Source: Mycolicibacterium septicum DSM 44393 (GTDB taxonomy: Bacteria; Actinomycetota; Actinomycetes; Mycobacteriales; Mycobacteriaceae). From it: a stretch of 43,831 nucleotides of DNA. Position 1 is the first letter of the stretch; the number at the start of each line of letters is the position of its first letter. Below, piece after piece: positions 1 to 8,967 of the stretch. Position numbers and translations under genes: made by a program. The stretch covers positions 883,172 to 927,002 of the forward strand of contig NZ_HG322951.1 in the NCBI RefSeq assembly GCF_000455325.1, given 5' to 3'. The notes under the pieces are model-generated. The model saw only the letters and a list, made by a program, of their open reading frames with translations, searched no databases and was not told where the DNA came from.

Positions 1-318
<318 letters not shown>

Positions 319-373
319 CTCGAAACAAGTCGAGTGGCTGAGCCCATGGTACCTGCGAGCTCGGAGTGTGACT

Positions 374-1138
374 ATGCAAGCTGTCAAACTGGTAAGCAAC
401 TACGTCGAAGTGACTACTACTGCAGGTATCGCAGTAGTGCGACTCAATCGTCCCGAAAGTCTTAATGCGCTCAACGATGATATGAGGCGGGACATTGCTG
501 AGTCATTCCGGCATTACGGGAACGATCGGAGCATCCGCGGCATTGTTCTGACGGGCACAGGGCGCGCGTTCTCGTCCGGTGCCGATTTGTACGCGCTTTC
601 CTCCGCGCCTGACAGCATCATTGAAGAAACTGAGTCTTTCCATGACATGACGCGAGCTGCTTTAAGCACTTCTGTTCCTGTGGTTGCGGCGATCAACGGG
701 ATCGCAGTGGGTGGCGCCGCGGAGCTGACGCTATGCCTGGATGCCCGGATCGGTTCGCCGACTGCAGAATACTACTTTCCGGAGAACCATCGCGGGTTGG
801 TCATCTCGAATGCCTCAAGCTATCTGCTTCGGCGGCTTGTCGGAAGCAAAGTGATCGACGTCATCCTCTCGTCGCGACGCATGGCGGCCGAAGAAGCATT
901 GCGTCTGGGACTGCTGGATGAGGTCGTGGATCAAGATCCGGTCGCCGCCGCGACAAGACTGATCGAGCGTTGGACTCCCGAAGGATCTGCGGTGCGTCAG
1001 CATTTGGACTTGTTGAGGCCGTCGCTTGACACGGCGGAGAAGGCTTTCCAACGAGAATCCGCCGCAGTCAGAGATGCCCACGACGCTGGACTTTCGGCCG
1101 TCGGACTGTCCAAGTTTGCAGCACGGACTCGCTGCTGA
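374..1138 (+). CDS. enoyl-CoA hydratase/isomerase family protein
   Basis: Crotonase-fold protein of 254 residues, the normal length for the family, expected to add water to (or isomerise) an enoyl-CoA in a beta-oxidation-type pathway in the cytosol. Oxyanion-hole segments are visible: AFSSGADL (about 66-72) and INGIAVGGAAELTL (108-120). Glu117 in GGAAEL and Glu137 in FPENHRG match the two catalytic glutamates of classical enoyl-CoA hydratases, so hydratase activity is plausible. ATG 374 is preferred over an in-frame GTG at 368 because CGGAG at 362-366 sits seven bases before it. It is followed after about 180 bp by a second crotonase-fold gene on the same strand. The acyl substrate cannot be told from sequence alone. 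Confidence 0.88.
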   Translation: MQAVKLVSNYVEVTTTAGIAVVRLNRPESLNALNDDMRRDIAESFRHYGNDRSIRGIVLTGTGRAFSSGADLYALSSAPDSIIEETESFHDMTRAALSTSVPVVAAINGIAVGGAAELTLCLDARIGSPTAEYYFPENHRGLVISNASSYLLRRLVGSKVIDVILSSRRMAAEEALRLGLLDEVVDQDPVAAATRLIERWTPEGSAVRQHLDLLRPSLDTAEKAFQRESAAVRDAHDAGLSAVGLSKFAARTRC

Positions 1139-1320
1139 CACCTTTTGGCGATTGCGTAGTGCGACTCGAGTTCAGGACGCGCTGATGCATAGATACCGTG
1201 CATTTGAACAGAATTGGCGTGCAAAGGCACGGCTAAGACTCATCGAGCCGGAACGTCGATGAGCGCGTGTGTGGCGATGTTCCGGAGCTGAATTCTATTT
1301 GGGTAGGTGGAATGATGACC

Positions 1321-2070
1321 ATGGCCGATGACATCCTGCGCGTAGAGTCGCGCGGCGGCGTGCTGATACTGACGCTGAATCGACCCGAGGCGCGGAATGC
1401 GTTGTCTCAGCGCCTTCGTGACGCACTGGTAGTCGCGCTCACGGAAGCAGACGATGCCAGGGACGTGAGCGCTGTGGTGATCACCGGAGCGGACCCCGCT
1501 TTCTGCGCGGGGTTGGACCTTAAGGAAATATCAGACACGTTGCCGGATCTCACGTCTCGATGGCCCGAGATGACGAAGCCGGTGATCGGCGCAGTTAACG
1601 GCGCGGCGATCACGGGCGGTCTGGAACTTGCACTGTACTGCGACATTCTTATCGCCTCTGACAGAGCCTCATTCGCTGACACACATACTCGGGTCGGCTT
1701 GCTGCCTACGTGGGGAATGACCGTCCGACTACCTCAGAAAGTCGGCGTGGGGATGGCTCGGCGTATGAGCATGACTGGTAGCCATCTCTCGGCCCACGAT
1801 GCACTACGTGCCGGGCTGGTCACTGAAGTCGTCGAGCACGGTGCCCTTATGTCGGTAGCTGAACAATTGGCATCATCGATTGCCGCTAACAATCAGCCCG
1901 CGGTGCGCGCGTTGTTGAAGAGCTACCGTGCGATCGACCAACTGCAGACAGGCGCGGGGCTATGGATTGAAGCACGCGCCGCGCAGCGCTGGATTGCTGG
2001 CACTAGTAGCGCCTCGATCGCGGCCGGCCGGGACTCTGCCTTTCGCCATAGTCGGGCGCAACAACACTGA
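1321..2070 (+). CDS. enoyl-CoA hydratase/isomerase family protein (EchA-like)
   Basis: Second crotonase-fold protein, about 249 residues. AFCAGLDLKEI (60-70) and VNGAAITGGLELAL (92-105) form the CoA oxyanion hole. Glu102 is kept, but the position of the second catalytic glutamate reads FADTHTRVG, with no acid at the usual place. This FADTH variant is common in mycobacterial EchA proteins of uncertain reaction, so it may not be a classical hydratase. Three in-frame ATGs (1312, 1315, 1321) follow AGGTGG at 1305-1310. I chose 1321 from spacing and from the family-like start MADDILRVE; 1315 is nearly as good. It is probably co-transcribed with the hydratase gene upstream. Downstream lies decayed sequence rather than another plus-strand gene. 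Confidence 0.87.
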   Translation: MADDILRVESRGGVLILTLNRPEARNALSQRLRDALVVALTEADDARDVSAVVITGADPAFCAGLDLKEISDTLPDLTSRWPEMTKPVIGAVNGAAITGGLELALYCDILIASDRASFADTHTRVGLLPTWGMTVRLPQKVGVGMARRMSMTGSHLSAHDALRAGLVTEVVEHGALMSVAEQLASSIAANNQPAVRALLKSYRAIDQLQTGAGLWIEARAAQRWIAGTSSASIAAGRDSAFRHSRAQQH

Positions 2071-2289
2071 CGAACAAGACGGCGCGTGTCTCGCCGGACG
2101 CGCAGGCAGTAGGTCAACATACGTTGATTATTTGGCGGCACGGCCCTTCGTCGTGCTGGCAGTAGTTCGACCGACTTGCTTCTAGCCTTCAGCAGCGACA
2201 CTCTTTGGCCACGCCCGCAACGTCCGGTTAAATCCGTCGGGATAGGGAGTTCGGCCCCATATACGTGATTGAACTGACTGCCGCTCGCT

Positions 2290-2651
2290 TCATTTCGGTA
2301 GAAGCCAGATCATAGCTGAGGCCCGATCAAGTGCGTCGGTTGCTACGCCCAAGCTTTCAATGCCACCGCGCATCCGCGACTCTATCGCTAGGTTGGCATC
2401 GCTAGGTTGGCCGAGCAGGCCCGCGAGGGCGGCTGGAGTCGCGAAAAGTATCTGGCTGCGGTGCTCTCGCATGAAGTCACCGTCAGTGAAGCCCCCCCCG
2501 GAGAGCGATCCATGTGCCCTTGGGCGGGTTGCCGGATTGGAAATCGTTGGACCACTGTGACTTCGACCATCAAACCGCACTGAACCGCGCCGTGATCGCC
2601 CATTCTAGGAGCCGGCGTTCTGATTTTCGGCCACCAGGTACCGGTAAACAC
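2290..2651 (-). pseudogene. frameshifted coding relic, unidentified, with a C8 tract
   Basis: Two minus-strand reading frames carry protein-like sequence that would join at a run of eight C (2492-2499, G8 on the coding strand). The upstream frame reads VEVTVVQRFPIRQPAQGHMD. The downstream frame reads FTDGDFMREHRSQILFATP, then ALAGLLGQPSDANLAIESR, and stops at 2290. A one-base slip in the homopolymer would fuse them. I do not recognise the family. It could be a real pseudogene, a sequencing indel, or a phase-variable tract; neighbouring decay favours a pseudogene. Confidence 0.3.
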
Positions 2652-2760
2652 ACCTCGTGATCGGCCTGGCCATCAACGTCGTCCAGGTTGGATACCGCAT
2701 TGGACTGGCTCGCCTGAATCAAAGCAGTCACAACGTCGGCCGGCTTCCCCACAGAGTTGA

Positions 2761-3215
2761 CTAAGTTGCGTCCGGATCGGACTGCTTCTTGACGAAGTCG
2801 GCTGCATCCCGTTCGAACAGGGCGTCGCCTACGCTGTTCTTCCAACTGGTCTTCCAGCCGCAAAGAAAGCGGCTCGTTGATCCTAACTTCAAACCTGCCG
2901 CTTGCACGCAGGGGAGACGTCTTCGGCGACCAAGTAGTGGCCGGAACCAAGATCGACCGCATCGGGCACCATGCCGATGTCCTTGCCCTCAAAGGTTCCG
3001 GCTACCCACTCAAAGACACGCGAATCGACACAATGCTCTCCGACGGTGTGTAGAAAACACGGCTCGATAACCACGACCACGTGGCCTGCTGTCTAACTCC
3101 CACCGGGCCAGGTTTGGATCGTCGTCAACACGAAACATGCTCGTGCGGTTCATGCACGAAGATCGTCAACCCAGGTCGCGAGGCGCGTCCAGGCACGAAG
3201 CCGTGCCACACATCG
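2761..3215 (-). pseudogene. multiply frameshifted gene relic, unidentified
   Basis: Protein-like pieces appear in succession on the minus strand in different frames: DLDDVWHGFVPGR and LTIFVHEPHEHV (about 3215-3128), VDDDPNLARWELDS (about 3125-3085), VVVIEPCFLHTVGEH then FEWVAGTFEGKDIGMVPDAV and GHYLVAEDVSP (3080-2900), and finally STSRFLCGWKTSWKNSVGDA and FERDAADFVKKQSDPDAT ending at a TAG (2761-2763). At least three frame changes are needed to read it through, so it is most likely a decayed gene. I cannot assign a family. It lies just downstream of the broken acyl-CoA synthetase gene on the same strand, so it may once have belonged to the same operon. Confidence 0.35.
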
Positions 3216-3263
3216 TCAAGATCCGGAAGATGCCGGCGTAGCCACGTACTGCGTCGAGTCGTC

Positions 3264-4878
3264 CTAGTGGCGACGAGACCGCGGATCGTACTCATACGAC
3301 CCGGAACGATGATTTGACTTGATGGCAAGCAGTTTCCGCTTCTCGACACGCTGGGATGGAGTCATGGGAAATGCATCGCAGAACTCTATGAGCGTTGGCA
3401 CCTTGAATGCGGCTAGCTGGGAATGGGCGTGGTCGAGAATACTTCGCGCAACTTCCTCTGAGCGGGTGTGCCCAGCGTTGGCAATCACGAACGCTTTAGG
3501 AATCTCACCATAGATGTCGTCGGGTATCCCGACTACCGCAACAGACAACACCGCCGGGTGAGTACTGATCACCGCTTCTACTTCGCCAGCGGCGATGTTC
3601 TCACCGCCCCGCCGAATCATGTCTTTGATCCGACCATCGTGATGGACGTAGCCAGCGCTATCGAAGTACCCGCGATCACCACTGTGATACCGACCTCGGT
3701 CGAGGACCTTCTCGGTAGCTTCTGGATGATTCCAGTAGCCCAGCATCATCGGCTTTCCCTCTACGACGATCTCACCTGTGACGGCTTTGTCCGCGGGGTG
3801 ACCGAATTCGTCAACGACGGAAACCTTTTTTGCCGGCGGGCGGTCGCCCGAGCGCCCCGCTGCCAACAGTGTCGGTGTCATCTATTCCCGCGATCAGATC
3901 GACACCGGTCTCGGTCGACCCATAGACTTCTCGCCATGGCGTGGACCAACGCTGCTCTAACTGACGGTGGAGATCCTTCGGGATAGCCGAACAAAGCACT
4001 ACACGCATTCGATTCTCGTTGTCAGAGGTCGTCGCTGGTTGCTTATACAGCAAGACTGGCATGGCCCCGAGGACGTAAGTGACTGTAGCGGCGTTCGCGC
4101 GGATCGCTGGCCAGAAACCTGAGGCCGAGAATCTCTCAAGTACGACGTGCGGTGTACCAGACAGCACGCACATGGTCGTCATCCATTGCTGATCTACGTA
4201 CGACCAGGCCTGAGCCATGATGGAGACATCGTTGCGGTCTACGCCAGCGGATTCGCCCACGACTGCTCCGGTGCGTAGCCAGAAGTCGTGTGTCAGCATG
4301 CATGCTTTGGGGAACCCCGTCGTCCCCGATGTGTATTGCAGATTAGCGAGGTCGTCGCGTTTGGCTTTCGGCAGGTCGCCCAACGCTGTCACATCCAACC
4401 CTTCGGCAGCAGCCAGAGCCGCAGCTACGTCAACTACCTGACAGTTGGGTGCTGACGCCGATACCGCGTCCTCGACAAGCCCGATCCGCTCTTTCGACGT
4501 GAGCACCAAGCGAGCGCCCGAATCCTTGAGCACGTGGCCGATGTCGGAATGGCGGTAACGCGGATTGACGGGAACGACGCAGGCCCTGTTCCGCAGGATG
4601 GCATACCAACTCAGCGGCCAAGCTGGGACGTTGTCCAGCATTACAGCAACACGGTCGCCGGGCTCAACCCCATGAGCTCGTAACCAATGCGCTAGTTGAG
4701 AACTACGCTCCTGAGTCTCGCTGAAGCTCAGGCTGATACCGAGGTGGGGAAACCGTAGGTACTCCCGATGTGAATGTGCCAACGAAGCACGGTCTAGGGC
4801 GTCGGGCACGCTGAGCACCTCGCTCGCGGCTCTTGTCCACGACAGCTCAATGCCGGCGTTTACTGCGTCGGTTTCCAC
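3264..4878 (-). pseudogene. AMP-dependent acyl-CoA synthetase/ligase, split by a one-base frameshift
   Basis: Read across one frameshift this is a complete ANL-family acyl-CoA ligase of about 537 residues, which would activate a carboxylic acid to its CoA thioester with ATP. The N-terminal part (GTG start 4876-4878, GGAAG seven bases upstream) holds the P-loop YTSGTTGFPK (182-191) and YGSTETG. It runs off at GRPPAGKKGFRR. The other frame resumes with KKVSVVDEFGHPAD and carries YHSGDRGYFD, GRIKDMIRRGGENI and the C-terminal lysine region TPSQRVEKRKL. The break is at an A6 run on the coding strand (about 3828-3833); five A would restore KKVSVVDEF exactly. As given, the second half including the catalytic C-terminal domain is not translated in frame. 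It is either a recent pseudogene or a homopolymer sequencing error. It is the likely partner of the nearby enoyl-CoA hydratases. Confidence 0.85.
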
Positions 4879-5242
4879 GGCTCAACTTCCATTTCGGAGA
4901 ATCTGCGCAAGGTCAGACGGCGCCTGACCAGCAGATGGTGGCATGCCCCTCGGTCAGAACATTGTTGTCGGGCGCCACCGCGCTGAACTGGTGCGCCAAC
5001 CGTCGTCGGATACGTTGCTGTACACCGCCGCATGGACCCACCACTGGACTACGGCCGTGTAGGAAGCGCGGGCACGGCGAGCAGCCGAAACTGCCAGCAA
5101 TCTTCAGCTTTCTGAGTCGATCACGCCGCCCCGTTAGATCGACGAACGAACTGGCGTCTCCGTTCACGACGATGGCGCCGGTGATCAATCCGGCTGGCCC
5201 CCGGAACAAGTTGCATTGCAACGCATCAAAGGAAACTGTGAC
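4879..5242. other. divergent intergenic region, no supported gene
   Basis: Separates the acyl-CoA synthetase (minus) from the flavin monooxygenase (plus) and should hold both promoters. A minus-strand frame here contains AGLITGAIVVNGDASSF, faintly like the C-terminal end of an SDR enzyme, but the rest does not match. I see at most a relic. Confidence 0.4.
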
Positions 5243-5253
5243 GGAGGTCAACT

Positions 5254-6360
5254 ATGAAGTTCGGGATTCTGAACGTTCCGTACGGCTTGGATTATGCAGC
5301 AGGACGTGAGACCGTGCGCGATGTAATCGAATGGGATCTGCAGATTGCAAAGTGGTCCGACCAATACGGTTTAGATGAGCTCTATTTCGCCGAGCATTAC
5401 ACACTGGGCAATGAGACGTGTCCGGCGCCCGATTTGATGATCGCTGCAGCATCCCAAGTAGCACCCCGAATCAAGCTCGGTGCGCTCGGCCATCTGCTGC
5501 CCTACCACAATCCAGTAGCTCTGGCGCATCGGATGATGTGGCTTGACCACATGACCGGTGGCCGATATGTGGCCGGCCTAGCGCCCGGCGCGTTCCCGAG
5601 CGACGCGCAACTGTTCGGCACCGGCAAGAACAATCCCGAGATGCTGATTGAGGCAATCGACATCATCAAGTCGATCCTGACGAAACCCGGCCCGTGGCGG
5701 ATTGAAGGCAAGTACTGGACCGCAGACATGCCGGCCTATGCCGACGAGCTTCACGGCCCACATCTCCGACCGCTGCAGCAGCCTCATCCTGAGTTCCTGA
5801 TGACCGGAATGCAGCCCGAATCGCCGACACTGACGCAGGCAGGGCGAAACGGGTTCAGCCCGGTGAGTCAAGAAGTTTGTGTCGAGGCCCTTTTGAAGCA
5901 CTGGGAAACCTACAGTGCTGCAGCCGAAACAGCCGGACACCGAGCGGATCGGAATGCATGGAGGATCGTGAGGGACTACTGGGTCGCCGACACGGACGAA
6001 CAGGCCCGCGCCGCCGTCTTGGACGGTCCGATGGGGCAGACGTGGAGAGAACACAACTTGCCAACATTCAAGCGCCTCAATATCGCCCGGCTACTCGGAG
6101 GATCTGAAATCTCAGCGGACGACATCACGTTCGAGTGGATGGTCGACAACTTCTTCATCGTGGGTTCACCTGACACCGTGGCTGAGAAGATCCGCCGACT
6201 CTACGAGGAGGTCGGTGGGTTCGGAACGCTGTTGATGGCCGCGCATGGTCGAGGGACGAACCCAGATGCCTACCGCAGAAGCATCGAGCTCATAGGAACC
6301 GAAGTCGCTCCCCGCGTAGCTGACCTACAACCGGAGCCGCTTGAGGCGCTGGCGCCCTAG
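5254..6360 (+). CDS. LLM class flavin-dependent oxidoreductase (luciferase-like monooxygenase)
   Basis: Full-length 368-residue bacterial-luciferase-fold protein. It would use reduced flavin, supplied by FMN reductase or F420, to oxygenate or oxidise an organic substrate. Family features include the start MKFGILNVPYG, YFAEHYTLGNE, the segment IKLGALGHLLPYHNPVALA and LDHMTGGRYVAGLAPG, followed near the C-terminus by the usual FFIVGSPDTVAEKI. The overall shape resembles the limonene 1,2-monooxygenase/alkanal monooxygenase branch, but I cannot assign a substrate. ATG 5254 has GGAGG at 5243-5247, spacing six. It is divergent from the broken acyl-CoA synthetase and 243 bp upstream of the aldolase operon, with which it may or may not be co-transcribed. 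No flavin reductase gene is near. Confidence 0.88.
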   Translation: MKFGILNVPYGLDYAAGRETVRDVIEWDLQIAKWSDQYGLDELYFAEHYTLGNETCPAPDLMIAAASQVAPRIKLGALGHLLPYHNPVALAHRMMWLDHMTGGRYVAGLAPGAFPSDAQLFGTGKNNPEMLIEAIDIIKSILTKPGPWRIEGKYWTADMPAYADELHGPHLRPLQQPHPEFLMTGMQPESPTLTQAGRNGFSPVSQEVCVEALLKHWETYSAAAETAGHRADRNAWRIVRDYWVADTDEQARAAVLDGPMGQTWREHNLPTFKRLNIARLLGGSEISADDITFEWMVDNFFIVGSPDTVAEKIRRLYEEVGGFGTLLMAAHGRGTNPDAYRRSIELIGTEVAPRVADLQPEPLEALAP

Positions 6361-6603
6361 GAGAGCCGCTCGACGCGATCAGGTGCTCAAGGCTCCCCGG
6401 CAGCATCCGCCAGTCAGGCTAATGGGTTGGTGCCCTGGGGAAATGCCCGATCGTCGCATTGCCGGTGCTCTCGATCGGACGGCACACCATGGCTTGCAGT
6501 GTCGGCGCCCCGGATAGTCGCGACAGTCGTTGATCCGGGGCGTCCACTGCGCCACAGGCGAATTGCCAAAGCGTCTCGGCTTCAGATCAAGGAGGTTGAA
6601 TAT

Positions 6604-7467
6604 ATGGGGATAGTTGCGCTGAGGGACATCCTTAGACCAGCGCTCGAGAATCGGTATGGGGTCCCCGCCGTCAACATCGTGAACAGCGACACAATGCATG
6701 CGGTGTTGGCTGCGGCGAGTGCTGAGGCGTCGCCAATTATCGTGCAGACGTCGGTGAAAACTGTCCGCACTCTTGGCCCAGAGGTGATCTACGCAAACTG
6801 GACAGCCATGACCCGGGGTATCGGGGTACCTGCAGCTCTGCATCTCGACCATTGCCCGGACCGGGATGTGATCAGCGAGTGTCTCCGAACAGGTTGGAAC
6901 AGTGTGCTTTTCGACGCATCAGCGATGTCTGTTGTTGACAACCTCGCTCAAACGATCGAGGTTGTGCGGGAGGCGCGATCGTATGGCGCAGACGTAGAGG
7001 GCGAGATCGAATCAATCACCGGCGTCGAAGACGGGATTGGTAGCGATGAACCCAGTGAGCGACAGAGTTTGGAAGTTTGCCTGGACTTCATCGCCCGCTC
7101 TGGTGTGGACGTATTCGCCCCAGCGATCGGCAATGCGCATGGCCATTACGCCGCCAGCCCCAAACTTGACTATCAACGAGTTCGCGACATCGTCGACTCC
7201 ACTGGGCTTCCTGTAGCTCTGCATGGTGGAACCGGTCTATCAGACCAGCAATTCTCTGAACTCGTCTCGGGAGGTTGCGCCAAGGTCAACATCTCGACGG
7301 CACTCAAGCGGGCCTACATGCATTCGGCACTCGACTACTTGCAAACGGCTCAATCAGAAAACAGATGGGAACCATTGCATTTGATGAAGCGCACAGGCGA
7401 GGCAGTCGAGCACATGGTCGTCGAACACATGCGGATCCTCGGTAGCTCGGGGCGGGCGAACCCCTGA
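6604..7467 (+). CDS. class II fructose-bisphosphate aldolase family protein
   Basis: A 287-residue zinc aldolase of the FbaA/GatY/KbaY family, which cleaves a ketose phosphate to dihydroxyacetone phosphate plus an aldehyde, or the reverse. HLDHC places Asp82 and His83 as catalytic base and zinc ligand. His179 in IGNAHGHY and His207 in ALHGGTGL complete the zinc site, and KVNIST (about 227-232) is the phosphate-binding loop. At under 290 residues it fits the tagatose/ketose-bisphosphate (class IIB) size rather than the longer housekeeping FBA. ATG 6604 has GGAGG at 6591-6595. It is the first gene of a tight operon; its stop codon overlaps the next start (ATGA at 7464-7469). The context with DhaK, DhaL, a HAD phosphatase and a transaldolase-like protein suggests a dedicated sugar or polyol pathway. 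Confidence 0.9.
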   Translation: MGIVALRDILRPALENRYGVPAVNIVNSDTMHAVLAAASAEASPIIVQTSVKTVRTLGPEVIYANWTAMTRGIGVPAALHLDHCPDRDVISECLRTGWNSVLFDASAMSVVDNLAQTIEVVREARSYGADVEGEIESITGVEDGIGSDEPSERQSLEVCLDFIARSGVDVFAPAIGNAHGHYAASPKLDYQRVRDIVDSTGLPVALHGGTGLSDQQFSELVSGGCAKVNISTALKRAYMHSALDYLQTAQSENRWEPLHLMKRTGEAVEHMVVEHMRILGSSGRANP

Positions 7468-8261
7468 TGCGGGCGCTCATCTTCGACTGTGACGGCGTGC
7501 TTGCTGACACCGAGAAGGACGGCCATCGTGTTGCTTTCAATCAAGCATTCCGTGACTTAGGTATCCCTGTGCAGTGGTCGGTAAACGACTACGGGCCTTT
7601 GTTGGCTGTCGGCGGCGGCAAGGAACGGCTGCGTGCATTCCTTACCCCGGATCGCCTTGCACAATTGGGGATTTCGAGCGATCAGAGTCAGCTTGGTGTG
7701 CTCGTGCACAATCTTCACCAACGCAAGTCAAGTGCGTACCAGGACTTGATCCGGTCCGGTGCGATCGCAGCACGGCCGGGGGTAGCCCGATTGGCGCACG
7801 AGGCACTGTCTACCGGATGGGCGGTGGCCATTGCGTCAACTTCAGCCGTCGGGTCGGTTCAAGCGGTGTCACGTCACGTCTTCGGTCGGGGTCTCGCCGA
7901 GCAGATCCCGATACTGGCCGGCGACGTTGTGGCGAGGAAGAAGCCCGCTCCGGACATTTACCTCATCGCGGCTGCCAAGCTGGCGGTTCAACCGTCGGAC
8001 TGTATCGCGATCGAGGACTCACCAGTGGGTTGTGCGGCAGCAGTATCGGCCGCGATGACATGCGTGATTACTGAGAGCGAGTACACAGCGGGGGCGAACT
8101 TCTCGAATGCCGCACTAGTCATCCGCGACCTCGGTGAACCCGGTGACCCGGAGCCTCCCAAAGTGATTCAGAATCCTCATGGGCTGACCCTTCGGGGACC
8201 CGTTTCTCTCAGTGACCTTCGGTGGCTCGCTGACGCAAGACTTCTGGATACAAGGCAATAG
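7467..8261 (+). CDS. HAD family hydrolase (CbbY/phosphoglycolate phosphatase-like)
   Basis: A 264-residue HAD-superfamily phosphatase or phosphomutase. Motif I is FDCDGVLADTE, with nucleophile Asp7 and acid/base Asp9. Motif II is the serine/threonine in AIASTSA, motif III the lysine in ARKKPAPDIY, and motif IV the acids in CIAIEDSPVG. The helical cap lies between motifs I and II, as in CbbY, phosphoglycolate phosphatase and beta-phosphoglucomutase. The C-terminus is about 35 residues longer than a minimal member. Its ATG overlaps the aldolase stop, so the two are probably translationally coupled. It should dephosphorylate a sugar-phosphate intermediate or by-product of this operon; the exact substrate is unknown. 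Confidence 0.88.
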   Translation: MRALIFDCDGVLADTEKDGHRVAFNQAFRDLGIPVQWSVNDYGPLLAVGGGKERLRAFLTPDRLAQLGISSDQSQLGVLVHNLHQRKSSAYQDLIRSGAIAARPGVARLAHEALSTGWAVAIASTSAVGSVQAVSRHVFGRGLAEQIPILAGDVVARKKPAPDIYLIAAAKLAVQPSDCIAIEDSPVGCAAAVSAAMTCVITESEYTAGANFSNAALVIRDLGEPGDPEPPKVIQNPHGLTLRGPVSLSDLRWLADARLLDTRQ

Positions 8262-8286
8262 CGGATCGGCAGAAGATGGGACTTCA

Positions 8287-8955
8287 ATGAGCACAGCAGG
8301 TTCAGTCGGCATTGCGGAAGTGGTTGTCCGTGCAATCGCGGACACAGCCATCGAAAATGAAGAGTATTTCTGCGATCTCGACGCAGTGGCAGGAGATGGC
8401 GATTTCGGCTACTCACTTGCCCGTGGATTCGAGGTAGTTGTCGCGGAGTGGGACGCGATCGATCGGACGAGCGTCGCCGCCTTTCTGAGGCGCGTTTCGG
8501 TCATCATTACAAGCCGGACTGGCGGCACGTCAGGGCCGATCTGGGGCACTGGATTCCTCCGTGCTGCAGCATCTTTAGATCAGAATAGCGCCGACGACGC
8601 TAACTGCACCGTAGTCGCCCTTCGCGCGGCTGTGCTCGGGATCATGGCGCGTGGCAACGCAGATCTGGGTGATAAGACGCTGCTCGATGCTTTGGTACCC
8701 GCGATCGACGTGTTTGAAGAGCGCGTTGAGTCGGGCGACAGTCCCCGTGACGCAGCGTTTGCCGCCGCCGCAGCTGCGCGGATTGCGGCTGACGGCACAA
8801 AGAACCTGGTAGCCAAACGTGGTCGCGCTAGTTACACAGGCTCTCGCAGCCTCGGAGCTCCTGATCCAGGCGCCGTAGCCATCGCCGCGATGGTTGACGC
8901 GATCGCCGGGCGCCTATGGAACTCCGATCCGACTTCCACCGCAACGAGGACATGA
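8287..8955 (+). CDS. dhaL: dihydroxyacetone kinase subunit L (DhaL) family protein
   Basis: A 222-residue DhaL-type nucleotide-binding subunit. LDAVAGDGDFG (31-41) carries the aspartates that bind the two Mg ions (Asp32, Asp37, Asp39). SRTGGTSGPIWG and MARGNADLGDKTLLDAL line the ADP/ATP pocket, and GRASYTGSRSLGAPDPGA is the C-terminal loop typical of the family. The residue after GDGD is Phe where many members have His or Thr. No DhaM (PTS-type phosphocarrier) gene is present nearby, so the DhaK-DhaL pair is likely ATP-dependent. The start at ATG 8287 lacks a strong Shine-Dalgarno sequence; a longer frame would reach back into the HAD gene. It lies 25 bp after that gene and 12 bp before dhaK. 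Confidence 0.9.
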   Translation: MSTAGSVGIAEVVVRAIADTAIENEEYFCDLDAVAGDGDFGYSLARGFEVVVAEWDAIDRTSVAAFLRRVSVIITSRTGGTSGPIWGTGFLRAAASLDQNSADDANCTVVALRAAVLGIMARGNADLGDKTLLDALVPAIDVFEERVESGDSPRDAAFAAAAAARIAADGTKNLVAKRGRASYTGSRSLGAPDPGAVAIAAMVDAIAGRLWNSDPTSTATRT

Positions 8956-8967
8956 AAAGGAGCCACC

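Noticed and set aside
3828..3833. Programmed ribosomal frameshifting at the A6 run of the acyl-CoA synthetase
   Set aside because: The needed shift is +1, whereas A-rich slippery sites usually drive -1, and related ligases are single-frame genes. An indel is the simpler explanation.
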